Shown here: positions 1-10,589 of the stretch, in pieces
Layout: every line of letters begins with the position of its first letter
Position numbering within the stretch: the stretch's first letter is position 1
Assembly: GCA_012295275.1 (NCBI GenBank)
Contig: CM022665.1
Location: 42,288,652-42,346,151 of the forward strand
Direction of reading: 5' to 3'
Source: Chrysomallon squamiferum
Lineage: Eukaryota > Mollusca > Gastropoda > Neomphalida > Peltospiridae
DNA: 57,500 nucleotides
The notes under the pieces: generated by a model
Databases searched by the model: none
Seen by the model: only the letters and a program-made list of their open reading frames with translations
Told to the model about the DNA's origin: nothing
Position numbers and translations under genes: made by a program

Positions 1-285
1 TTTTAAATCCAAAACCATGACATTGTGAAACGAATTTGACTAAAAGCTTGAAAATCAAAAACCTACACACATCGCTAAGGTTTATGACAATGAATTCGAT
101 TAGCACGTGCAAAAGTTACTATATTTGAAATTTTCTTTGGATTAAGGGATCTAAAACGTACACCAAAGACTAATTCTGTCTGTGATTATGAAATCTAAAA
201 CCTACAACAGTGGCTAATATCATCAAGGCAAAAGTTACTTTGGCTAACATTATTAAGTCCAAAGACTGCAATACTGCATAATATT
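1..285. repeat. degenerate flank of the 41-bp minisatellite
   Basis: AT-rich sequence that repeatedly returns to phrases such as AAAAGTTACT, TTAAGTCCAAAG and GGCTAA. These resemble worn copies of the array that begins at 286. No open frame of note. I read it as the decayed left edge of that array; exact unit borders cannot be set by eye. Confidence 0.5.
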
Positions 286-491
286 GTCTACTCAAGTAGT
301 TACTTTGGTATAACACTGGCTAGTATTGTCTACTCAGTAGTTACTTTGGTATAATACTGGCTAGTATTGTCTACTCAGTAGTTACTTTGGTATAACACTG
401 GCTAGTATCGTCTACTCAATAGTTACTTTAATATAACACTGGATATTATTGTCTACTCAGTAGTTACTTTAATATAACACTGGATATTATT
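286..491. repeat. 41-bp minisatellite, 5 copies
   Basis: The start GTCTACTC recurs at 286, 328, 369, 410 and 451, spacings 42, 41, 41 and 41. Each unit continues AGTTACTTT, ATAACACTGG. The first three units carry TTTGGTATAA; the last two share TTTAATATAA and GGATATTATT, so the array has two sequence subtypes. Confidence 0.9.
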
Positions 492-769
492 GCCCAACTC
501 AAAAAACTCAAAAGTCACTTTGGTATACTACTCTGGCTAAAATTATGATGTCTAATGTGTACAATACTGACTAATACCTTCTACTCAAAAGTTCGTTTGG
601 CTTGGGAAACGATGTCGAAAAAGCCACAAAACTGACCACACCGACCACACTGACCACACTGGCCACAAATAAGAGGTCAAAACTCTACAACACTCTGCAG
701 TAAACTTTAGGGATGGGAAGTGACGAAGCTCTGGCCTCTGAAGTGGAAAACACTTACTGTGGCTAATTT

Positions 770-803
<34 letters not shown>

Positions 804-1030
804 TTTTTTTTTTTGGTTTATGAGATCGCCAGCACACAACAATGCCTGAGATTAACAGTAACAGTTCTTTCAGACACTGCAATGTCTTCTCACCGACTCG
901 TCTCACTGTTAAAAGGCCTCAAGGGATTTTTTAGAAAGAAGAAAAAAAAAAAAAGAATATTTTCCCATAGAGAAGAAATTAGTAACCATGACCTGTCATT
1001 TAGGTTGAAAGGAACCTCAAAATAGGTCGA
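492..1030. other. worn minisatellite flank and low-complexity DNA
   Basis: From 492 to about 600 the 41-bp motif continues in degraded form. At 630-668 a 9-10 bp word close to ACCACACTG repeats four times. A (TTA)n run followed by T12 lies at 770-814 and an A12 run near 940. The small open frame across 720-1025 is built largely from these tracts and is not credible as a gene. Confidence 0.6.
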
Positions 1031-1071
1031 GTAACGTGTGACTTATTTCGTAACGGTCGAACGGTTTACTG

Positions 1072-1128
1072 GAGTGAGCTGTTGTTACGCGGTTACTTCA
1101 AGGTCGCAGGGTCGCAGGATCAAACATC
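1072..1128 (+). mobile_element. possible worn tRNA-derived SINE head
   Basis: AGCTGTTGTTACGCGG (A-box-like) is followed about 40 bases later by GTCGCAGGATCAAACATCC, which resembles a decayed tRNA T-arm/B box (GGTTCGANTCC). The spacing fits an internal RNA polymerase III promoter, but the B box has several mismatches and no body or tail is recognisable. Chance similarity is a real alternative. Confidence 0.3.
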
Positions 1129-1348
1129 CAAATGCGCCTGCAGGAACACTTTTTTTTTTTTTTCTTTCTTCTCTGTAGGTGGTGATTCACTGTTGATTTA
1201 CTAATTAACATGATCTGCGGTTCGTTTCTAAGGGAAGGTGCTTATAACAGATATATTTCCTGCTGATCTGGAAAGAGTGACCCATTCTGTGGCCATATCA
1301 GTTAAAATGGTTATTCTCAAAGAGTACGGTTCTGTTCCCTTGTGACAT

Positions 1349-1394
1349 TTACGAATATATGTATATATACACACACACAGACACACACACACAT

Positions 1395-1489
<95 letters not shown>
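1349..1489. repeat. compound (AT)(AC)(AG) microsatellite
   Basis: A short AT/GT run passes into an AC run (about 1369-1392) and then a pure (AG)n of 91 bp (1399-1489). Any translation gives only a poly-RE stretch. Confidence 0.95.
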
Positions 1490-1490
<1 letters not shown>

Positions 1491-1579
1491 GTACAATATA
1501 TTCGTGTGATTGTGGGTCGTATGTACATTGTAAATATATTTACAAGTATATACGTTTTATCTTCATTACATAATTTATA

Positions 1580-1580
1580 A

Positions 1581-1631
<51 letters not shown>

Positions 1632-1640
1632 AATAAATAA

Positions 1641-1683
<43 letters not shown>

Positions 1684-1885
1684 AATAAATTACAAGAACG
1701 TGTGGTAATAGTCCAACGTGGGATTGGTAAAATTTTGATCACGCCGTCACAAAAGAAGGGAAAAAATTAACAAATAATATATAATGAAATAAAATAATAT
1801 AATATATATAAATAATAATAATAAATAAATAAAATAGCATAATTAAAATATACATATATATATATATATCATTGTTCTACGGCTT
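1580..1885. repeat. (AAT)n and (AAAT)n low-complexity block
   Basis: (AAT)n at about 1581-1624 passes into (AAAT)n to about 1684. After a short unique stretch there is more AAT/AAAT and a TA run at 1852-1868. No gene seen. Confidence 0.85.
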
Positions 1886-2110
1886 TCTGACGTCACATTC
1901 GTCCGCGTTGTTAAGCAAGGATCACGTGATCTGCTAGTAACGGAGATTTCTAAATGACAGTGATTATCCGCGTGTCAGTGTTTTCAACTGGCGGGCCTTG
2001 CTACCTGTAACTCAGGTAGACTAATTAACGACGGTGTAACGTTAGCGTGACTTACCAGACTGACAGGTAGACAGTGGTGAAGTTCTCTGAAAACATCGTG
2101 ACAGAAAAAC
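1886..2110. promoter_or_regulatory. CRE / E-box / hairpin island
   Basis: A non-repetitive, GC-richer island between low-complexity blocks. It holds a full palindromic CRE, TGACGTCA (1888-1895), an E-box palindrome ATCACGTGAT (1921-1930), and a perfect stem-loop CTACCTG-taact-CAGGTAG (2001-2019); CAGGTAGAC recurs near 2064. CRE is the CREB/ATF site and TCACGTGA a bHLH-leucine-zipper site. That this acts as a promoter or enhancer is inference; no transcript is visible. Confidence 0.3.
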
Positions 2111-2156
2111 CAATAGTTTTCTTTAATTAACACAGTTAAAGTGAAAATCTCAGGAG

Positions 2157-2187
<31 letters not shown>

Positions 2188-2249
2188 TTAAAATAATAAT
2201 AATGAAATAATAATAATAATAATAATAAAAATAATAATAATAATAATGA

Positions 2250-2288
<39 letters not shown>

Positions 2289-2423
2289 TTAAAAAATACG
2301 TGTTTGTTTATATATGCACATACTCACATATATATATACATACATACATACATACATGTATATGCTTCTTTCATTCGTTTCATTTCTTTCTTTCTCTTAC
2401 GTTTTATTTTTGTTTTTGTTTTT
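2111..2423. repeat. T-tract, (AAT)n and (TACA)n
   Basis: Holds a T19 run (about 2159-2177), an A run, interrupted (AAT)n to 2288, and (TACA)n near 2337-2357, ending in a T-rich stretch immediately before the dispersed element at 2424. Confidence 0.85.
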
Positions 2424-3015
<592 letters not shown>

Positions 3016-3081
<66 letters not shown>

Positions 3082-3104
3082 CCTCTCTCTCTCTCTCTCT
3101 CTCT
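3016..3104. repeat. (CT)n microsatellite
   Basis: About 89 bp of CT dinucleotides interrupted once by CCCTCCC (near 3077). All three plus-strand frames stay open as poly-SL/poly-LS and are artefacts. Confidence 0.95.
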
Positions 3105-3283
3105 TTTCTCTCTATCTTCTCTTTCTCTTTCTTTTTCTTTATTTTGTTTCTTTTTCTCCACTTCTATACGTGAACATTTTCCGTTACGACGTTTGGTTCA
3201 TGATTGTTGTGCCGTGGTCGTTGTGGTGCTGTCGTTGCTCTCGGGCATGGAGAATACTGAAGATAAATGCTGCTTATCAATAC

Positions 3284-3352
3284 AAATAGACCTTGGGAGA
3301 GCACAAGTTATCTTTTTCGAGGATTCGTGGTTCGATTCCTCTTGGGAGCGAT
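3284..3352 (+). mobile_element. tRNA-derived fragment (SINE head or tRNA pseudogene)
   Basis: TTGGGAGAGC matches the 3' half of a tRNA D-arm and GTGGTTCGATTCCTC (3328-3342) carries a perfect B box, GGTTCGATTCC. The 26 bases between GGGAGAGC and GGTTCGA equal the spacing in ordinary tRNAs. The D-arm 5' side reads ATAGACC where ATAGCTCAG is usual, consistent with a small deletion. The T-stem pairs poorly and no full cloverleaf forms, so this is probably a SINE head or a tRNA pseudogene. No A-tail is visible. Confidence 0.45.
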
Positions 3353-3784
3353 GCTGAAACCACTGTTACAAAATAATACAGCAAACATCACTTTTTAAAA
3401 TTTTAATTATTCAAGATTTCATATTCTTATAACGGTCCAACATGTACGTAAACATAAACATAAATATAAAATATATAAATAAATATAAATATAAATATCA
3501 GTAAAATATATAGAGAGAGAAAGAAAGAAAGAAAGATAAAGAAAAAGAGGATACAAAGTATAACAAAATACGTAAAAAAAATTAATTATATTTCGAAATT
3601 TTAAAAATTAAATATAAACTTATCTCGTATTCAACACTGCTGTTTATTTTTCAAAATGCGAAGATTTCTATTAGTTATTTTTTTCAATAAAATAAAAAAG
3701 GTAATGCTGATAAAAACTGAAAGAAAATTTAACGCGAAGAATACAAAAGAAATAATAATATAGCCGTAGCAAAAATGACGACAA
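3353..3784. other. AT-rich spacer
   Basis: AT-rich, with AAATAT repeats (about 3460-3500) and GAAA repeats (about 3515-3545). No gene seen. Confidence 0.6.
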
Positions 3785-3788
3785 TATT

Positions 3789-3830
<42 letters not shown>

Positions 3831-4320
3831 CATAATCATAATAATAATCATATGAAGAAGAAGAACAACAACAACAACAAAAATAAGAAGAAGATAATGA
3901 AAGATGAAAACATGAAGAAAAAACAAAACAAAAAACCCCCAAAAACAAAGAAGAAAAGAAAAGAAAAGAAATGAATAAGAAATAATAGGAATCGAACCAA
4001 AAACCCTAAAAAAGACTTTAACAAAATGGCGGCTTTCTTGACGTAAATTTGGCGTAAATTCTATTTTGTCTAGCGACACTCATCTCCATGCAAACAAACA
4101 ATAAAAACATAAACACAGCTCTAAGTAAGAGACTACATGAAACAATAAAAACATTTATCAAAAATGTATCATATATTAAAAGTTTAAAAAAAACCACGAT
4201 AGTATTTAGAATTAAATAATAATTTTCACTAAAGTGATCTCTTTAAAATGATCCTGAGTTAGTGCGAATATAATGTATTATTTTGTGTATGAATTCTGAA
4301 CATTTCTAATTGCATTATTA

Positions 4321-4324
<4 letters not shown>
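3785..4324. repeat. (AAT)/(CAT)/(GAA)/(CAA) block and AT-rich flank
   Basis: Interrupted (AAT)n at 3787-3850 is followed by GAA and CAA triplets to about 3900 and GAAAA pentamers near 3955. The remainder to 4324 is AT-rich. ACAAAATGGCGGC at 4021-4033 resembles a YY1 site, but the frame from that ATG closes after six codons. Confidence 0.75.

Positions 4325-4390
<66 letters not shown>
4325..4390. repeat. (GA)33 microsatellite
   Basis: 66 bp of uninterrupted GA, flanked by AT-rich unique sequence. Confidence 0.97.
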
Positions 4391-4394
<4 letters not shown>

Positions 4395-4670
4395 ACTGAC
4401 TCTAGATAGATAATAAAGTAACAGATATTATCTATTACGCTCAAAGTGTACTTACATTCTTATACGGTTACGTATGTCATGATTGTTATATATCTTATCA
4501 CTGTTAGTTTGTTAGTAATACGACGCATAAAACACTTACGTCAGTAGTAAAGGCTGAGCATCCCATTAAAAGGACAGACGAGTTCATTAAGTCCAGTATT
4601 ACCGAAACACTGGGTTAAATGTGTCATCCCTTTAAAGTGAATAACTACATTGATATGTAGCCCACACTAG
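4391..4670. other. unique AT-rich spacer
   Basis: No repeat, hairpin or credible open frame recognised. Confidence 0.6.
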
Positions 4671-4688
4671 ACATTACCATCATCATCA

Positions 4689-4765
<77 letters not shown>

Positions 4766-4770
4766 GATGC
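4671..4770. repeat. (CAT)(ATT)(GTT) trinucleotide array
   Basis: CAT triplets become ATT triplets and then a GTT run to about 4767. Translations give poly-N (minus) and poly-L (plus) and are not genes. Confidence 0.95.
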
Positions 4771-6060
4771 CGTTTGTTATCTGTAATTTTATTGTTGTTC
4801 TTCTTCGTGTTATTGTTATTTTTATTTTTATGTCAGTATTGTTCTGGTTCTTCCTGTTGTTCTTGTTATTATTATTAATAATGAAATCAGTGTTTGTCGT
4901 GGCTTTGTACACCGATCATTCTGTCATTCATTTATTTTATTTTATACAGGACAGACTAATGATAAGTGTCAGATTAATGAAATAAAATAATAATATTAAA
5001 AATATTTTAAAAATAATAATAAAATATAAATAAATAAATAAATTATTAGTCCTGTTCATAATCTTCCTCTAACTGTTACCGGTAGACTCACGTGATCTCA
5101 TGGTTGACACGTGGTGCCATCAATCAACAATAGTAATTCTTAATACTGCATTTTGCACAGATGTTGAATTATTCCTGAAAATATTTCTACAAATTTGATG
5201 GTTTAAATATCATGTTAAAACACCTGACACAAATAATTTAATTATTTTATAAATATATTTATGAATACGAAACTACGAAACTGGCTTTGTCTTGTAAGTG
5301 ATTTCGCGCCAAAAGTTGATAGACTGGCCGTCGCATTACGACGCTAGAAAAGATGTCTAATATCGTAGATTTTAATTTGCGTACGCAATGGATACTTCGT
5401 CTGCTTCTACAGTAACAGGAGAGGATATCATTACGACATTTAATTGCTTTGAAATGAAAAAATGGCCTGTATCTTTTTAATGGATTTAATGGGGTTTTTT
5501 TTGTTTGTTTTTTTTTTTTTTTTTTCAGTGTAAAAGGTCTATTACTAACAGACACAATTAGAAATATCAATGAATTAAAGTTTATCAAAATGTGAGTCGC
5601 TAATGACATTCCAAGTTAATTTAGTTTTCCTTAGAATGTAACAAAAAAAAAAAAAAAAAAAAAAGAAAAAAAGATTATAATAAAATTAAATTAAATTTCC
5701 ACAGTACTTTGGTCATTTGTATATGTTATTGACTGGAACCCGTAATTTTCATAATTAATTTAGATGTTAATTACAGAATGACTTTTTCTACAATGAAGGA
5801 AAAGAAATTATCTTTAAAATTACTAAAAGAAAAGAAATTGAAAATCGGGTTTATAGAAATCGATAATTACTTCTGTTTTCACCTTTTTAAAAAAATTTCT
5901 TTCTTCTTTTTCTTTCTTTCTTTCGTTCTTTGATTATTTATTTCTTTAAATATTTGTTCTTCTTCTTTTTCTCTCTCTATTTTCTTTTGAATTGTTCTGT
6001 CTGTTGTTATTGTTCTTGTTTTGTTTATTTTTTATGTAATTAATATTTTATTGTCACAAC
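4771..6060. other. AT-rich spacer with A and T tracts
   Basis: Contains a T17 run (about 5509-5525), a long A run (about 5642-5664) and an E-box octamer TCACGTGA at 5088-5095. A 116-codon minus-strand frame (5259-5609) passes through the T-run as poly-K; its 70 or so remaining residues match no family I know. Nothing else seen. Confidence 0.55.
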
Positions 6061-6548
6061 TTCATCATTTTCGTCTTTATCATTATTATTACTGTTGATG
6101 ATATCATCATCATCACATTCTTTATTATTTCTATTACTTACGTTATCATTATCATTATTATCATTATTATTACTATTACTAACATTATTATCCTTATCAT
6201 TTTTATAATTATCATTAATATTACTCTTATAATTAATGTTATTCTTTTAATTATAATTTTTTTCGTCGTTATCATTATTACTGCTAACAGTATTATCTTC
6301 TTTTCATTATCATCGTCATCATCATCATCATTATTACTATTACTAATATTATTTTCCTTATCATTTTCATAATTATCATTAATATTATTCTTTTAATTAA
6401 TGTTATCCTTATAACTATCAATTTTTTTTCGTCATTATCATTATTATTACTATCACTAACATTATCATATTCTTATCATCATCATCATCATTATTATCAT
6501 TAATACTAATATTATTATTCTCACCACCACCACCATCATCATCATCAT
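6061..6548. repeat. degenerate trinucleotide array with ~165-bp higher-order unit
   Basis: ATC/ATT triplets form a larger repeat. TACTATTACTAAC-like words lie at 6171 and 6335 (164 bp apart), and TTTCGTC followed by TTATCATTATTA at 6261 and 6427 (166 bp apart). Between them TTATCATTTT and AATTATCATTAATATTA recur in order. Two diverged copies of a 165-bp block made of triplets. Confidence 0.75.
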
Positions 6549-6975
6549 CATTCTGTTACTAATACTTAGTAATTCTTGTTATAACTTTTTCAGCTAATTG
6601 AAGTTGCCAAATTAGGCTAATTAAAATCTGCTGTATTACTAATTATTTATATTGCACTTTTAACAGCTTGAATTGAGAGAACTAGTTACCATCTACCTTC
6701 AGTCCAAATTTCACCAATAAAATTTGATTATTAAGAAAGTTACATGCATTTTAGTGAAAAACAATAGGATTTTGGTCACGCAATTGTAATACAAATGCAG
6801 TAAATAATAGAACAATTAATTAGTGTTAACTGAAAACGTTAAAATGCTGTAACTTCCTTGATATTCAACAAAATCACATGATGTTTGTAGTCTTTTACAG
6901 GGTTTTTAGAGTTCTTTTCAGCAATGTTATTTATGTTGAAGTTGGGGGGTGTTTGAATTTTTTGTCCACATACCT
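6549..6975. other. unique segment inside the trinucleotide array
   Basis: About 420 bp of non-repetitive AT-rich sequence interrupting the triplet array. No terminal inverted repeats or A-tail found. It could be an inserted element or single-copy sequence between two arrays. Confidence 0.5.
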
Positions 6976-7180
6976 AATTACTAATATTATTATTCTCACC
7001 GTTATTATCATCAGCATTACTATTGCTATTACTTACATTGTTATCTTCTTATCATCATCATCATTAATACTGACATTATTATATTCTCACCATCATCATC
7101 ATCATCATCATCATCATCATTAATACTGACATTATTATATTCTCACCATCATCATCATCATCATCACCATCATCTCTGTT
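6976..7180. repeat. (CAT)n array with a TACTGACATTATTATATTCTC unit
   Basis: The block TAATACTGACATTATTATAT then TCTCACC and a CAT run occurs twice (about 7067 and 7121); an older relative, TAATACTAATATTATTATTC, lies near 6504. This shows the arrays on either side of the unique segment are related. Confidence 0.8.
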
Positions 7181-7615
7181 TATGAAGTCACTTCAGTTTC
7201 CCTGATTCTTTGACTCTTCTTCGCCTTTCGTCAGGAAAGTGAGAAAGAAGCTGACTGACCCCGAACTGCAAACCTCAGATGGCCTGGTCTAATCTGACGT
7301 TGATGCCGGCGAACAGGCCGCTGCATAAAGAAAACAATCGATGCAGCGAAAAAGGAGAAAGAAGAAGATGAAGAAGAAGAAGAAGAAAAAAAAAGGAAAA
7401 AAAAAAAAAAATAAAGAAGAAGCTGATTACGTAGGTTGGCGTTGGCCGTTAATTGGGTCAGAGGACCGACCACTGGCTTTCTAACCTACTGCTACGACGA
7501 CGACGACGAAGACAACGACCATCTTGTGTGTGTGTGTGTGTGTTTTCTCGTCCGATCAATAAAAATACTTTCTCTGGCTTTAGTCGCAGCGTTTGTCGAA
7601 AGCATTTGTCCAGTG
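7181..7615. other. mixed spacer with GAA/GAC triplets and short GT run
   Basis: GAA triplets and an A-run at 7355-7420, a GAC run at 7496-7510, and (TG)8 near 7525-7541. The rest is moderately GC-rich unique sequence. No gene recognised. Confidence 0.55.
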
Positions 7616-8240
7616 GTAGCAGGGTTTGTTACTCTGACAGGGATCTGAACACTCTGTCTAATGAAGGGGAGGGGCAGGGGGGTGAAAGGATGGGAGGGGG
7701 AGGGGGGAAAGAAAGGATAGGAGTGGGGGGTAAAGGACGGAGGGAGGAAGGGAGATGGGGGATTTGGTGTAGCAGAGTTTGTTACACTGGCAGGGAACTG
7801 AACACTCTGTTTAATGAAGGGGAGGGGCAGGGGGAGAAAGGATGGGAGGGGGGAAGAAAGGATTGGAGTGGGGGGAAAGGACGGAGGGAGGAAGGGAGAT
7901 GGTGGAGTTGGGGTCTCAGAGTTTATTATAATGAGAGGGAACTGAAAAATGTTTAATGAATGGGAGGGGGGGGAGAAAGGATAGGAGTGGGGGGAAAGGA
8001 CGGAGGGGAGGAAGGGGTTGGGGAGGAGTTCATTATACTGACAGGGAACTGAAAAATGGAAGGGGAGGGGGAGAAAGGATAGGAGTGGGAGGAAAGGACG
8101 GAGGGAGGAAGGGAGTTGGGGTAGCAGAGTTCATTATACTGACAGGGAACTGAAAAATGTTTACTGAAGGGGAGGGGGAGAAAGGATAGGAGTGGGAGGA
8201 AAGGGACGGAGGGATGTTGTTGGGGTAGCAGAGTTTTTTG
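7616..8240 (+). repeat. G-rich minisatellite, units 153/144/107/101/~90 bp
   Basis: CTGAACACTCTG or CTGAAAAATG recurs at 7645, 7798, 7942, 8049 and 8150. Each unit runs TAATGAAGGGGAGGGG, AGAAAGGATAGGAGTGGG, GGACGGAGGGAGGAAGGGAG, GTAGCAGAGTT, ACTGACAGGGAACTG. Unit length falls from left to right by internal deletions. The plus strand is almost all purine with many runs of three to six G, meeting the usual intramolecular quadruplex pattern several times. Frames open across it are artefacts. Confidence 0.92.
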
Positions 8241-8446
8241 GAAGAATTTAATGGATTAATTTATAAAGGGAATGGGGGAAAGAACAAGTTCATTAATTTA
8301 AGGGAATGAAAATGGAAGAGGAAAAAAGGAGGGAGGAAGGGGGAATGTAAGTTGGGGGATGAATAAAAAAAAGTCAAACTGGAGGGTTTATGGGTGATTC
8401 ATAAACAATTTAAAAATAATTTATAAATGAAAGACTATATCTCTAT
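8241..8446. other. transitional purine-rich spacer
   Basis: Still purine-rich with GGGAATG and GGAGGGAGGAAGG words, so probably decayed copies of the preceding array, then becoming AT-rich. Confidence 0.5.
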
Positions 8447-8705
8447 AAAGACAAGTCTGTATAAATGAATGAAAGAACAAATTCTGTATATTTAATGAAA
8501 ATAAAACAAAAAATTGATAAGTCTGTACATGTTACAAATAATCCAAATATAAACTGTTTATATGTCTCATAAACAATAGAAAATATTCATAAAGTCTGTA
8601 TATCTCACAAATAAAACAAAATATACACAAGTCTGTACATGTTACAAATAATCCAAATATACACAAGTCTATATGTCTCACAAATAATACCAAAAATACA
8701 GATCT
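8447..8705. repeat. ~37-bp minisatellite
   Basis: AAGTCTGTA or AAGTCTATA recurs at about 8454, 8521, 8594, 8631 and 8668; the clear spacings are 37 bp or twice that. Units share CAAATAATCCAAATATACA and TATGTCTCA. Diverged but clear tandem repeat. Confidence 0.8.
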
Positions 8706-8736
8706 ATATATCTCAAACACTGTACATATATACACA

Positions 8737-8855
8737 CATCTTTATATATCTCACATCATTATATATCTCACATCATTATATATCTCACATCTTTATATAA
8801 CTCACATCTTTATATATCTCACATCATTATATATCTCACATCATTATATATCTCA
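8737..8855. repeat. 17-bp minisatellite, 7 copies
   Basis: Unit CATCATTATATATCTCA, with CATCTTTATATATCTCA and one CATCTTTATATAACTCA variant, repeated seven times without spacing change. It directly follows the 37-bp array, whose units also end in a TATCTCA word, so it may derive from it. Confidence 0.95.
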
Positions 8856-9161
8856 CAGATCAAAACTCTATGTTTTCACAAACCACTTAAAATATGTTAC
8901 ATGTCTTTGATTTACGAAACATAACAAACTGGATGACAAAACAGTTTTCACGTCAAATTAAGTGAAAAAAAAAATATATATAACTCAAAATTACAAACCA
9001 GTTTGATGCAGACGCCTGATTGGAAGTTAAGTGGACCATGACCGTGTAAAAAAAAAAAAAATATGTTTCACCAGTGCGTTCAGTTGGAAGTGTTTTTTAT
9101 TGTTATTGTTGTTGTATGTTTGAAAAGGGCGAGAGCTGTGACAATACAATCAAAGTTAGTC
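8856..9161. other. AT-rich spacer
   Basis: AT-rich with A runs near 8967 and 9048-9060. No feature recognised. Confidence 0.6.
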
Positions 9162-9289
9162 ATGGTGCCATAACGTTAAACCATTGGACTTTAGATTAAA
9201 GGATATTAATGGGGTCGAATGTACTGAATTATTGTATTAGGAAGTAATTGAGGATACGTACCAAAAAAAAAAAAAAAAAAAAAAAAAAA
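9162..9289 (+). mobile_element. short SINE-like element with A27 tail
   Basis: ATGGTGCCATAACGTTAAACC resembles a tRNA D-arm/A box; TTGGACTTTAGATTAAAGG fits a decayed anticodon arm; ATGGGGTCGAATGTA (9209-9223) fits a T-arm/B box at the expected distance (about 48 bases). About 40 bp of body follow, then A27 (9263-9289). Head, body and A-tail in order are the SINE layout. No clear target duplication was found, so chance remains possible. Confidence 0.45.
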
Positions 9290-9448
9290 TCTCCAATGTT
9301 ATTAACTGATATTAACAATATTTTGTGTCTTTCATATTGTATGCCCGCGAGATATAATTTGAAATTCAGTGGATTTTTTTGCACGTTTAAAATTAAAATT
9401 AAAATTTATATATATTAATTTTTTAATTTTATCACTACCTGTAGGCAC

Positions 9449-9456
9449 CCACACAC

Positions 9457-9549
<93 letters not shown>

Positions 9550-9550
9550 C
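9449..9550. repeat. (CA)n microsatellite
   Basis: About 102 bp of CA with isolated GC interruptions (ACGCAC) that recur at several places, suggesting internal duplication. Confidence 0.95.
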
Positions 9551-10530
<980 letters not shown>

Positions 10531-10589
10531 AAAGTCAGATGATATTATACAGAATGTAAAACAAGATATAATTCGAGAAATGAGCATTA

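Noticed and set aside
3979-3989. GGAATCGAACC, an exact reverse B box
   Set aside because: No A box or tRNA-like arms at the right distance on the minus strand.
8521-8855. A CRISPR-like array of short regular units
   Set aside because: Units are contiguous and nearly identical with no variable spacers, and the context is eukaryotic. It is a minisatellite.
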